Below are positions 46,204-54,997 of a stretch of 64,000 bases of DNA, in pieces. The notes beneath the pieces are model-generated. The model saw only the letters and a program-made list of their open reading frames with translations. It did no database searches and was not told where the DNA came from. Numbering within the stretch: the first letter of the stretch is position 1; each line of letters begins with the position of its first letter. The stretch spans positions 124,001-188,000 of the forward strand of contig NZ_JBJHBQ010000004.1 of assembly GCF_050485565.1 (NCBI RefSeq), written 5' to 3'. This stretch comes from Glycocaulis sp050485565 (GTDB lineage: Bacteria > Pseudomonadota > Alphaproteobacteria > Caulobacterales > Maricaulaceae). Made by a program: the position numbers and the translations under genes.

Positions 46204-48291
46204 ATGGCGACGCTTGTGCGGCTGGCAGGTATTGCAGTTTTTGCAGGGGGCCTTGCGGCCTGTGAACCGGCGGCCGAGCGCCCCGCAGAGCCGCCGGCGC
46301 AGGCGGCGCACTGGGCCGGTCCTGTGGAGCATGAAGCGGCAAGCTTCACCGTTCTGGCCAGCGGCACGCCCATCGGCGCGGTGCAGGTAACGCCGCAGGA
46401 AAGCGGTTACGCCATCTTCTACGAATTCCGCAATAATGGCCGTGGTCCGACCTTCAATGAAGTGGTGGTGCTGGACGGTGATGGCCTGCCAACCCATTGG
46501 GCCATCAATGGCACGACAACCTTCGGCAATGCGGTGGACGAGGTTTTCCGCCTCGAAGACGGCGCGGCCTTCTGGCGGGACACGACCGGCGAGAACGAGA
46601 TGGATGTGGCCGGGCCTGCCCTTTACGCGCCGCAGAACTCCAGCCCCTACAGCCTCGCCATTACGGCCCGTGCGCTGATGGCCGCTGACGGTAACCGCCT
46701 GGCGGCCATTCCCGGCGGTGAGGTGCGGATGGAAGAGATGGACCGGCTGACGGTCTCCAATGGTGACGAGACGCGCGAGATTACCAGCTGGGCGCTCTCC
46801 GGGCTGGGTCTGAACCCCACCTATTTCCTGATGGATGGCGAGGCGTTTTTCGGGGTCATCTCGCCCTCTTTCGCCATACTGGCCGAAGGCTTTGAAGGCG
46901 AGGACGAGCGCCTGCGTGAGCTGGCCGCTGATTACGGTGCCAGCCGCTTTGAGGCCATTCAGGCGCGGGTCGCGCATGAATTTGACGGGCCTGTGCGCGT
47001 ACGCAATGTGCGCGTCTTTGACCCTTTGAGCGAAGCACTGGGCGAGCCGGTCTCGGTCGTCGTTGAAGGCAATCGCATCGCGGCTATCGATCCGCTGGAC
47101 ATGCCCTCGCGTGCCGGTGAGGTGGAGATTGACGGCACGGGCGGATCGCTGCTGCCCGGCCTGTTTGAAATGCACGCCCATATGGGCGAGGCGAGCGCCT
47201 TCCTGAACATCGCCGCAGGCGTGACGAGCGCGCGGGACATGGGCAATAATAATGAGGTGCTTGAAGGTCTTATCGCCAATATCGAGGCAGGCCGCGTGGC
47301 CGGCCCGCGCCTCTATCGCAGCGCCTTCATCGAAGGGCGCAGCCCGTTCAATTCCAATAGCGGCGTGGTGGTGGAAAGCGAGGAAGAGGCCGTCCAGGCT
47401 GTCCATGACTATGCCGACCGTGGCGGCTTCCACCAGATCAAGATCTACAACTCCATGCGGCCTGAATGGATACCGGCGGTGATCGCGGCCGCGCGCGAGC
47501 GGGGCTTGCGTGTGACCGGCCATATCCCGGCCTTTACCAATGCCGATGCGATGATCGAGGCGGGCTATGACGAGATCGTCCACATCAACCAGCTCATGCT
47601 GGGCTGGGTGCTGGACGCCGACGAGGACACCCGCACGCTATTGCGCCTGACCGCGCTGCAGCGCCTTCCCGTTCTGGACCTCGACAGTCCAAATGTTCAG
47701 GCCACCATCGATGCCATGGTAGAGCGCGGGGTCGCCATCGACCCGACCTTCGCCATCCACGAGCAGCTATTGCTGTCGCGCAATGGCGAGGTGTTTGCCG
47801 GCGCGGTGGACTATGTCGACCATCTGCCCGTCAACGCCCAGCGTGGTGCGCGCAGTGCGATGTCGGCCATCGGTTCGCCCGAAGAGGACGAAGCCTATCG
47901 CGGCGCGTTCGAGCAGATACGCCAGATGCTGGCCATGATGCGTGAGCGCGGTATCGCGATGGTGCCGGGCACCGATCTGGGTGGCTCCTTCACCTATCAC
48001 CGCGAGCTGGAGCTTTATCAGCTTATCGGGATGGAACCGGCCGAGATCCTCGGCTGGGCCAGCCATGGCATGGCGGCGTTTCTCGGCGTTGAAAACGAGC
48101 TTGGCCGTATCGAGCCGGGCTATCTGGCCGACTTCTTCCTGGTGCCGGGCGATCCCACGCAAGACCTGCGCGAGATCAAGACCATCGCCGCAGTAGTCGC
48201 CGATGGACGGGTCTATTTCCCGAGCGAAATCTACCCCGAGTTCGGCATCCGCCCCTTCACCGATGTACCGGCGATGAGGGTGGTGGAGTAG
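46204..48291 (+). CDS. amidohydrolase-family lipoprotein
   Basis: A 695-aa exported hydrolase. The signal ends in GGLAAC (lipobox). A beta-rich N-terminal domain of about 230 residues precedes a metal-dependent amidohydrolase barrel with GLFEMHAHMG (His324, His326), VTGHIPAF, EIVHINQL and a late GTDLGG aspartate. The C-terminal beta segment (GRIEPGYLADFFLVPGDPTQDL) closes the composite fold. AGGGGAGG lies 6 nt before the ATG. Imidazolonepropionase- or prolidase-like members share this layout; substrate unknown. Confidence 0.87.
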   Translation: MATLVRLAGIAVFAGGLAACEPAAERPAEPPAQAAHWAGPVEHEAASFTVLASGTPIGAVQVTPQESGYAIFYEFRNNGRGPTFNEVVVLDGDGLPTHWAINGTTTFGNAVDEVFRLEDGAAFWRDTTGENEMDVAGPALYAPQNSSPYSLAITARALMAADGNRLAAIPGGEVRMEEMDRLTVSNGDETREITSWALSGLGLNPTYFLMDGEAFFGVISPSFAILAEGFEGEDERLRELAADYGASRFEAIQARVAHEFDGPVRVRNVRVFDPLSEALGEPVSVVVEGNRIAAIDPLDMPSRAGEVEIDGTGGSLLPGLFEMHAHMGEASAFLNIAAGVTSARDMGNNNEVLEGLIANIEAGRVAGPRLYRSAFIEGRSPFNSNSGVVVESEEEAVQAVHDYADRGGFHQIKIYNSMRPEWIPAVIAAARERGLRVTGHIPAFTNADAMIEAGYDEIVHINQLMLGWVLDADEDTRTLLRLTALQRLPVLDLDSPNVQATIDAMVERGVAIDPTFAIHEQLLLSRNGEVFAGAVDYVDHLPVNAQRGARSAMSAIGSPEEDEAYRGAFEQIRQMLAMMRERGIAMVPGTDLGGSFTYHRELELYQLIGMEPAEILGWASHGMAAFLGVENELGRIEPGYLADFFLVPGDPTQDLREIKTIAAVVADGRVYFPSEIYPEFGIRPFTDVPAMRVVE

Positions 48292-48300
48292 AGCTTACTT

Positions 48301-48410
48301 CCCTCGTGCTTCGAGACGCAGCTATCGCTACTCCTCAGCATGAGGGGCGTTTCCATACCAGATCCCTCATCCTGAGGGCGAACGTTGGTCAGCGTCCCGA
48401 AGGACGAGGG
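48301..48410. repeat. family B, paired inverted units
   Basis: Units at 48301-48347 (CCCTCGTGCTTCGAGACGC...GCATGAGGGG) and 48364-48410 (CCCTCATCCTGAGGGCG...CCGAAGGACGAGGG) face each other across a 16-nt spacer, between convergent genes. The second unit ends 1 nt before the mgtE stop. Confidence 0.8.
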
Positions 48411-48411
48411 A

Positions 48412-49716
48412 TCAGGTAAACAGCACCATGCTGGCGATGGAGAAGTAGATCACCACGCCGGTTGCGTCCGCGATGGAGGTAACCAGCGGTGCGCTGGCCG
48501 TTGCCGGGTCCATGTTGAAGCGTGACAGGATGAAGGGCAGGGACATGCCGATCAGGCTGCCCACCAGCACTATGATGATCATGGAGCTGGCCACCACCAT
48601 CGCAATATCCGGCCCGCCCCGGAAAATGCCGATACCCGATACCGCCAGTGCCATCGTGATGCCGAGCGCGCCGGCCACCAGAAACTCCCGGCCCAGCATG
48701 CGCCCCCAGTCACGCGATCTGACATCGCCGGTGGCCAGCGCGCGCACCATCAGCGTGGCGGCCTGAGACCCGGCATTGCCGCCAGAGGCGATCAGCAACG
48801 GCAGGAAGAAGATCAGCGCGATATGGGCGGCAATCGTGTCCTCGAAATAGGCGATGCCAAAGCCCGACAATAGATTGCCGAAGACCAGCAGGACCAGCCA
48901 GACAATGCGCGCGCGGTAGAGCGTGATGATACCGGCGGTCCGCACGCTCTCGGTAATCTCACCGTGCGCGCCCAGGCGCAGGAAGTCTTGCGTAGCCTCT
49001 TCTTCCAGCGCATCGATCGCGTCGTCGTGTGTGACGATGCCCAGCAGATGGTGCTGCGCGTCGACCACCGGCACGGCCAGAATGTCGTACTTGGCGATGG
49101 TGCGTGCCACGCTCTCCTGGTCGTCGTCCACAAACACATAGACCGGATCGTCATCCATCAGATCGGCGACTTTGCGCGAGGGCGGGGCGAGGATCAGGTC
49201 GGTCAGGCGCACCGTGCCGATCAGCTCGCGATCATCTTTGAGCACATAGGTGCGGTAGATGGTTTCCTTGTCAGGGGCCTCGCGGCGCAGCTGCGCGATG
49301 GCTTCCTTTGCCGTCATCTCGGGCTTCAAGGTGGCGTAGTCCGAGGTCATGATGGCCCCGGCTGTCCCCTCCTCGTACGAAGCCAGCTTGCGGATATTCT
49401 CGCGTTCCACATGCGCCAGTGCGGGCAGCAGCATTTCCTGCTGCTCTTCCGACAGGCGGTTGAACACGTCCGCCCGGTCATCGGCCTTCATCTCGGTGAT
49501 GAGGGCCGTGAGCTGCGGGCGTGTCATGTGCTCGATGGTTTCTTCCTGCAGCTCCGGCTCGATATAGCCGAACACCTCGGCCTGAACCTCGACAGGCAGT
49601 GCGCACAGAAGCTTCCAGCCTTCGCCCGGATCAATCTCCGACAGGGCAGATGCAATGTCCGCGGGGTGGTCTTCCGCGTCGATTTTGATCTGGATGTCAG
49701 CTTCATCAAGCGCCAT
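48412..49716 (-). CDS. mgtE: magnesium transporter MgtE
   Basis: A Mg2+ channel of the inner membrane. The 434-aa protein has an N-terminal MgtE domain (ALSEIDPGEGWKLL, EMLLPALAHVERENI), a CBS pair (about 130-255, sensing cytosolic Mg2+), and five C-terminal TM helices with GGNAGSQAATLMVRAL and DPATASAPLVTSIAD, the pore signature. The start at 49716 has AAGGAG 5 nt upstream and is preferred over one 5 codons earlier. Confidence 0.96.
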   Translation of the reverse strand: MALDEADIQIKIDAEDHPADIASALSEIDPGEGWKLLCALPVEVQAEVFGYIEPELQEETIEHMTRPQLTALITEMKADDRADVFNRLSEEQQEMLLPALAHVERENIRKLASYEEGTAGAIMTSDYATLKPEMTAKEAIAQLRREAPDKETIYRTYVLKDDRELIGTVRLTDLILAPPSRKVADLMDDDPVYVFVDDDQESVARTIAKYDILAVPVVDAQHHLLGIVTHDDAIDALEEEATQDFLRLGAHGEITESVRTAGIITLYRARIVWLVLLVFGNLLSGFGIAYFEDTIAAHIALIFFLPLLIASGGNAGSQAATLMVRALATGDVRSRDWGRMLGREFLVAGALGITMALAVSGIGIFRGGPDIAMVVASSMIIIVLVGSLIGMSLPFILSRFNMDPATASAPLVTSIADATGVVIYFSIASMVLFT

Positions 49717-49873
49717 GGGGACTCCTTGCAACCATCGGGATCGTGCTGCGTTAATTGTGTTCTAGACCCGCAGGGCGGTTCTTACCAAGGACATAGCAGA
49801 CAGTTGGCTGCGTCTTTGGGCAAGCCCCTCACACCGCCTCGCATGATTGCCCCGTAGAAGGAAGGACAGACAT

Positions 49874-50221
49874 ATGAGCACCTCTGCTGCACGCGCCGCC
49901 AAACAGGCGAAAGACGCCGTCAAGCGCGAAGCCGACGCGGAGTCTCTCGCTGCCGAGCTGGCCGAGCTGAAGCGCGAATTTCGTGAGCTGGTAGAGCAGG
50001 TGGGCCGCGTTGGAAAAGTCGGTGCCCACGAAGCCTCCACGGCGGCCAAAACGACGGTCAAGCAGGGCAAAGATGTTGGCGAGCAACTCGTCGAGGAGGT
50101 CGTCGACCAGTGGAACACAGTCGAGGGCCGTATCCTCAAGGAAACCAAGGAAAATCCCTGGCAGGCGCTCGGTATTGCGGCTGCTGCCGGCCTTCTGATC
50201 GGCTTCCTGGCGCGCCGCTAA
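49874..50221 (+). CDS. YqjD/ElaB-like DUF883 protein
   Basis: A 115-aa protein of the DUF883 group. A long amphipathic coiled coil (about 10-90) leads to a C-terminal motif ENPWQALGIAAAAGLLIGFLARR, a single TM anchor ending in Arg. Homologues such as YqjD anchor ribosomes to the inner membrane in stationary phase. GAAGGA is upstream. The holin-like gene starts 5 nt after its stop. Confidence 0.88.
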   Translation: MSTSAARAAKQAKDAVKREADAESLAAELAELKREFRELVEQVGRVGKVGAHEASTAAKTTVKQGKDVGEQLVEEVVDQWNTVEGRILKETKENPWQALGIAAAAGLLIGFLARR

Positions 50222-50225
50222 CGGC

Positions 50226-50657
50226 ATGCTTGGTCCTTTAAACGGCATGTTGTCGCTGGCCAGCGGGCACGTATCGCTGGTCAGCCGGCATTTCAAGCGC
50301 CGCATCTATCTGAAAATCCTGCTGGCCCTGTGCGTTATTGGCGCGGTGGTGTTCGGCTGTGTACTCGCCAGCGTCCTGCTGGCCGAGGCTATCGGCCTTG
50401 TCACCACGCTGGCCGTCATGGCGGGCGTATTTCTGCTGGCCGCGCTCATCGTGCTCATCGTGATGGCTGTGGAGCAAAAGCGCCATGAAGCCCGTGAGCG
50501 CGCGCAGCGCGAGGCGGAGAAGCGCTTGGCTAAGATCGCGCTCGTTTCGGCCCTGCCCGCACTGAAAGGCGGCGGGCTGCTGGCCGCAGGCGCAGCTGCC
50601 ATCGCGCTTATGATCGTCCTCGGTGGCCGGAGCGGTGACGACGAGGACTCTGACTAG
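50226..50657 (+). CDS. phage-holin-superfamily-6-like membrane protein (YqjE-like)
   Basis: A 143-aa membrane protein with TM helices at about 28-53, 57-80 and 110-130 and a charged helix (about 83-103) between them. It resembles the YqjE/holin 3_6 family. Despite the name it is a chromosomal partner of DUF883 proteins, not a prophage gene; no phage genes are nearby. Confidence 0.8.
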   Translation: MLGPLNGMLSLASGHVSLVSRHFKRRIYLKILLALCVIGAVVFGCVLASVLLAEAIGLVTTLAVMAGVFLLAALIVLIVMAVEQKRHEARERAQREAEKRLAKIALVSALPALKGGGLLAAGAAAIALMIVLGGRSGDDEDSD

Positions 50658-50707
50658 CCTGCCATCCGCGCCGTGCACTTGCCCATTCCCGCGTAGCAGA
50701 CCAGTCT

Positions 50708-50733
50708 CTGCCCCCACACCGATGCGGGGGCAG
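50708..50733 (+). promoter_or_regulatory. hairpin covering the ribosome site of the permease gene
   Basis: CTGCCCCC and GGGGGCAG form a stem whose right arm ends 2 nt before the ATG and holds the only G-rich stretch that could serve as ribosome site. It could also be the terminator of the holin-like gene. Confidence 0.5.
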
Positions 50734-50735
50734 CG

Positions 50736-52031
50736 ATGGCTGGCGGCGAAAAACTTCAACGGCAGATAACGGCCCGGGGCATCTGGCTTCTGGCCGTCAA
50801 CGGCATGATCGGGGCCGGTATTTTTGCCGTGCCTGCCGGTGCGGCGGCGCTGATGGGCGTGTGGAGCCCGCTGGTCTATGTCGTCTGCGCCATCCTGCTG
50901 GGCCTGATCGTTGCCTGCTATGCAGAGCTGGCTAGCCGCTTCACCTCCACTGGCGGGCCGGTGCTCTATGTGCGAACGGCTTTTGGCAAGTTTGCCGGGT
51001 TCGAGACCGGATTGGCCGTCTACGCCACGCGCATCACCGCCTTTGCCGCCAATGTGAACCTGATGGTGGCCTCCATCGCCTTCTTCGTGCCTGCACTTGA
51101 AGGTGGGCCGCTGCGTATTCTGGTCATCGTCGCCATCATCGCCGTGCTGGCGGGCATCAATATCGCAGGCGCGAAACCTGCCATGCGCGCAATGGGTCTG
51201 CTGACCATCCTGAAATTCCTGCCATTGCTGGCCATTGCCCTGGTGGGCCTCTTCCACATCAATCCGGATATCTTCCCCGACAATTCGCTCGGCTTTCCGG
51301 CCAGCGCGCAATGGAGCGCGGCCGTATTGCTGGTCATCTATGCCTTTGTCGGATGGGAGTCGGCGGTCATCCCGGCGGGCGAAACGCGCGAACCGGGCAG
51401 GGCCATGCCGCTGGGCCTGTTCTGGGCGCTGGGCGTCGTGGCGCTGCTCTATGTGGTCATCCAGATCGTCTGCGTGGCGGTGGTGCCGGATCTGGCCAAT
51501 TCAGAACGCGCGCTGGTCGATGCAGGCGCGATCCTGTTCGGGCCTGCGGGCGCGCTTCTCCTGACGCTGGGCGTGATTGTCTCGGTCGGCGGCAATATCA
51601 CCGGCACGGTGGTGACCACCCCGCGCCTGACCTACGCGCTGGCGCTGGAAAAGACGCTGCCCGCCTGGTTCGGCAAGGTGGATGAGCGCACCCATGTGCC
51701 GGCCAACTCCATCATCTTCTTCGCCGTGCTGGCGACGCTCCTCGCCGTGGTGGGTGATTTCTTTGCCCTCGCCGCGATGAGCGCCTTTGTGCGCGTGCTG
51801 ATTTACGTAGGCTGCATCGCGGCCATGCCGCGCGTGCGCGCTCTGCCTGCCGAAACCGAAAAGCCGATGCGTCTGCCGCTGGGCTGGACCATACCTGTGC
51901 TGGCCGTACTCGGCTCGCTGGTGCTGCTCAGCCAGGTGCCGCTGCGCTCCATGGCCATTACGGCGGCCTTTCTGGTGGCAGGGGCGCTAGTCTATGCGCT
52001 GATGAAGTATCTGAACGCGCGCCGCGCCTGA
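50736..52031 (+). CDS. APC-superfamily amino acid/amine permease
   Basis: A 431-aa transporter with about 12 TM helices. The N-terminal GIWLLAVNGMIGAGIFAVPAGAA has the G-I/A-G-I-F substrate loop of APC permeases, and AFVGWESAVIPAGETREPGRAMP is the conserved TM6-loop region. It is followed after 20 nt by an SSS symporter and then an amine oxidase, suggesting uptake of an amine or amino acid for oxidation. Confidence 0.9.
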   Translation: MAGGEKLQRQITARGIWLLAVNGMIGAGIFAVPAGAAALMGVWSPLVYVVCAILLGLIVACYAELASRFTSTGGPVLYVRTAFGKFAGFETGLAVYATRITAFAANVNLMVASIAFFVPALEGGPLRILVIVAIIAVLAGINIAGAKPAMRAMGLLTILKFLPLLAIALVGLFHINPDIFPDNSLGFPASAQWSAAVLLVIYAFVGWESAVIPAGETREPGRAMPLGLFWALGVVALLYVVIQIVCVAVVPDLANSERALVDAGAILFGPAGALLLTLGVIVSVGGNITGTVVTTPRLTYALALEKTLPAWFGKVDERTHVPANSIIFFAVLATLLAVVGDFFALAAMSAFVRVLIYVGCIAAMPRVRALPAETEKPMRLPLGWTIPVLAVLGSLVLLSQVPLRSMAITAAFLVAGALVYALMKYLNARRA

Positions 52032-52051
52032 GCACATGAAGGGGATGGGGC

Positions 52052-53518
52052 ATGAACGCTGAGCTGGCCGTACTGATCACGCTGGTGACCTACAAGCTGG
52101 TGCTGGTCGGGGTGGGCCTGTGGGCCTCGCGCCTGAACCGCACCGAGACCGATTTCCTGCTGGGCGGGCGCGGGCTGGGGCCGTGGGTGGCGGGCCTGTC
52201 CTACGCGGCCTCCACCTCGTCTGCCTGGGTGCTCTTAGGCTTTTCCGGGTTTGTCTATGCGGTAGGGCTCTCCGCGCTCTGGATGGTGCCGGGGATACTG
52301 GGCGGCTATGTCGTGATGTGGGTCTGGTTCGGCCCGCGCATGCGCGCCGAGAGTGCAGCCGAAAATCAGGTGACGCTGGGCGATTTTTTGGCGGCGCGCG
52401 CGAAAGGCACAGGCCGCACGGCGATATTGTGGGCCGGCGCGCTGCTCGTCCTCTTCTGCTTCATCTTCTACATCGCGGCCCAGTTCGGCGCGGCGGCCAT
52501 CGCCTTTGAAAACCAGTTCGGCCTTGGCCGGATGGAAAGCGTGCTCGTCGGTGCCGGCATCATCCTGCTCTATTCGCTGCTGGGCGGCTTCTGGGCCGTC
52601 AGCATCACCGACACGCTGCAGGGCGCGATGATGGCCCTTATCGCCATCCTGCTGCCCGTGCTCGCCCTCATAGCCGCAGGTGGCCCGGCTGAAGTCTGGA
52701 CCACGCTGCAGGCCACCGCTCCCGACGGCTATATGTCCTTCACCGGGGAACGCGCCTTTTTCATCTTCATCGGCTTTGCGCTGGGCGTGGCCGGTATCGG
52801 GCTTGGCACGTTCGGCCAGCCACAATTGATGAGCCGCCTGATGGCGGTGAAGGACGAGGCGGCAAGGAAGCGCGCCTTCGCCGTCTCCATTGGCTGGGGC
52901 CTCATCGTCTATACGGGCATGGTGACGCTGGCCCTGTCAGGCCGTGCGCTGCTGGGGGCAGGGCAGGAGGGCGAGGCGCTGTTCTACACGCTGGCAGGCG
53001 AACTTTTACCGCCCGTGCTCGCCGGAATCATCATTGCTGCCGTGCTGTCGGCCGTGATGTCGACGGTGGATTCCCTGCTTATCGCCACCTCCGCAGCCGT
53101 CTCCCACGATATGGGCGTCTCGAAGCGCTATCCGGGCCGCGAAGTGACGATCTCGCGCATCGTCATGGCGGCTTTGTGCGCCGCGGCGGTGATGATGGCG
53201 CTGGCCATCCCGGCGACGATCTTTGACCGGGTGCTGTTCTCATGGTCCGCGCTGGGCGCTGCCTTCGGGCCGATCATCGTCGCCCGCGTGGCGCGCGTGG
53301 AACCCGCCACCGGCGCGATCCTTGCCGCCATGGCTCTGGGCTTTGGCATGAGCGCGCTTTTCTTCCTCATCAGGGGTATGGGACTGGAAGGCACGGGCGG
53401 TCTGGGCGGTTTCCTGGCTGATCTTGCGGCCCTGCCGGGTTCACCCTTCGAGCGCGTGGTGCCGTGGGTGTTGCCGCTCCTCATCGTCTTCAGCTGGAGG
53501 CGGCCTGCCCATGCATGA
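52052..53518 (+). CDS. sodium:solute symporter (PutP-like)
   Basis: A 488-aa SSS-family symporter with about 13 TM helices. It shows the N-terminal FLLGGRGLGPWVAGLSYAASTSSAWVLLG Na+/substrate helix and GLGTFGQPQLMSRLMAV, and the STVDSLLIATSAAVSHD motif near TM9; this is closest to PutP proline symporters. AGGGG precedes the ATG. Its stop overlaps the following gene by 8 nt. Confidence 0.9.
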   Translation: MNAELAVLITLVTYKLVLVGVGLWASRLNRTETDFLLGGRGLGPWVAGLSYAASTSSAWVLLGFSGFVYAVGLSALWMVPGILGGYVVMWVWFGPRMRAESAAENQVTLGDFLAARAKGTGRTAILWAGALLVLFCFIFYIAAQFGAAAIAFENQFGLGRMESVLVGAGIILLYSLLGGFWAVSITDTLQGAMMALIAILLPVLALIAAGGPAEVWTTLQATAPDGYMSFTGERAFFIFIGFALGVAGIGLGTFGQPQLMSRLMAVKDEAARKRAFAVSIGWGLIVYTGMVTLALSGRALLGAGQEGEALFYTLAGELLPPVLAGIIIAAVLSAVMSTVDSLLIATSAAVSHDMGVSKRYPGREVTISRIVMAALCAAAVMMALAIPATIFDRVLFSWSALGAAFGPIIVARVARVEPATGAILAAMALGFGMSALFFLIRGMGLEGTGGLGGFLADLAALPGSPFERVVPWVLPLLIVFSWRRPAHA

Positions 53519-54851
53519 TGTCATCATCATCGGCGCAGGCTTTTCCGGGCTGGAGGCCGCGCGCCGCCTCGCGCCCGGCCATGACGTCGTGGTGCTGGAA
53601 GCGCGAGAGCGGGCGGGCGGGCGCGTGCTCTCCCACACCTTTGCCAATGGCGGCGGGACCGATCTTGGCGGCCAGTGGGTCGGCCCCGGTCAGGACCGGC
53701 TCTATGGCCTCATCGCCGAGATGGGCTTTGCCACCTATCCGCTCTGGGATGAGGGCGATCATCTGGTGAAGGCCGGGCGCCTCAAGCGCTATCGCGGCAC
53801 CATCCCCGGCCTCTCCATCCCTGTCCTGCTCGATCTCAACAACGCCCTCTCACGTTTTGAAAAGATGGCGCGCCAGCTCGATCCGGCGGCGCCATGGACG
53901 CACCCCAAAGCGCATATATGGGACCGGATGACGGTTGCCGATTTCCTGAAACGCCACACGCTCACGAAGCGTGCACGCGAGATGTTCACCATCGGCATCG
54001 GGGCTGTGTTCTGCGCCGAGCCGCACGAGCTCTCCTTGCTGCACGCCCTGTTCTACGCGCGTTCCGGCGGCTCGCTGGATGCGCTCCTGTCGGTTTCCGG
54101 CGGCGCGCAGCAGGATCGGGTGCATGGCGGCATGGGCGGGCTGGCTACCGCTCTGGCCGCCTCTCTGGGCGATTGTGTGCGCTATGGCGAGCCGGTGCAG
54201 GAAATCGGCTGGGACAAAGATGGCGCGACCGTCACCACCAGCCGCCAGAGCTGGCGGGCAAAGCGCGTAATCCTCGCCGTCCCGCCCTCTCAGGCGTTGG
54301 GCATACGCTTCGATCCGGCCTTGCCGTCAAACCGCGATGCGCTATGGCGGCGCATGCCCGCCGGGGCCTGCATCAAGTGCGTGGCCCAGTACGACCGGCC
54401 CTTCTGGCGGACCCGCGGCCTGTCCGGGCAAGCAGTAGGCGGCGATCTCGCCGTGCGCGTCACCTTCGACAATACCGAGAAGGGCAAGGATGCCGGACTG
54501 CTCCTCGGCTTCATCGAGGGCGAGGAAGCGCGCCGCTGGTCGCCAGTGTCAGCAGAGACGCGCCGCGACGCGGTGCTGGACGCCTTTGCCGGATTCTTCG
54601 GGCCGGAGGCGCGCTCGCCCATCGACTATGCCGACAAGGACTGGACCAGCGATCCGTGGACGCGCGGCTGCTACGCCTCGATACTTGGTCCCGGCGTCTG
54701 GACGACGCTGGGCAAGGGCTTGCGCGATCCTGTCGGGCCGATCCACGTGGCCGGCACCGAAACCGCCACCTACGGCTTTGGCTATATCGAAGGCGCGCTG
54801 GAGGCGGGCGCCAGGGCTGCGGGTGAGGTGAGGGCCGTGCTGGGTGGGTGA
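53511..54851 (+). CDS. flavin monoamine oxidase
   Basis: A 446-aa FAD-dependent amine oxidase. The Rossmann dinucleotide motif GAGFSGLEAARRL (about 8-20) is followed by VLEARERAGGRV and GGQWVGPGQDRL, and the C-terminus has GTETATYGFGYIEGALEAGARAA with the FAD-binding end. The family deaminates amines or amino acids to aldehydes or imino acids with hydrogen peroxide. It overlaps the symporter gene by 8 nt, so the two are coupled. Substrate unknown. Confidence 0.9.
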   Translation: MHDVIIIGAGFSGLEAARRLAPGHDVVVLEARERAGGRVLSHTFANGGGTDLGGQWVGPGQDRLYGLIAEMGFATYPLWDEGDHLVKAGRLKRYRGTIPGLSIPVLLDLNNALSRFEKMARQLDPAAPWTHPKAHIWDRMTVADFLKRHTLTKRAREMFTIGIGAVFCAEPHELSLLHALFYARSGGSLDALLSVSGGAQQDRVHGGMGGLATALAASLGDCVRYGEPVQEIGWDKDGATVTTSRQSWRAKRVILAVPPSQALGIRFDPALPSNRDALWRRMPAGACIKCVAQYDRPFWRTRGLSGQAVGGDLAVRVTFDNTEKGKDAGLLLGFIEGEEARRWSPVSAETRRDAVLDAFAGFFGPEARSPIDYADKDWTSDPWTRGCYASILGPGVWTTLGKGLRDPVGPIHVAGTETATYGFGYIEGALEAGARAAGEVRAVLGG

Positions 54852-54865
54852 GTTGCCGTCTTTCC

Positions 54866-54976
54866 TTCCCCGTTTACGGGGGAGGTGTCAGCGTAGCTGA
54901 CGGAGGGGGGAAACTATTTGAACTATCCCCCCCTCGGCCCTTCGGGCCACTCCCCCCGTAAACGGGGGGAGAAACC
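54866..54976 (-). repeat. family C intergenic repeat, inverted
   Basis: CCCCGTTTACGGGG, a GTCAGC/GCTGAC stem with GGAGGGGGG, CCCCCCCTCGGCCC and CCCCCCGTAAACGGGGGG occur in the reverse order of the 28120 copy. It lies between convergent genes. Confidence 0.75.
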
Positions 54977-54997
54977 GCCAAGGCGCGAGCCTTCCGC

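Noticed and set aside
50226..50657. Prophage remnant suggested by the holin-like gene
   Set aside because: No other phage genes nearby, and the pairing with DUF883 is the ordinary chromosomal YqjD-YqjE arrangement.
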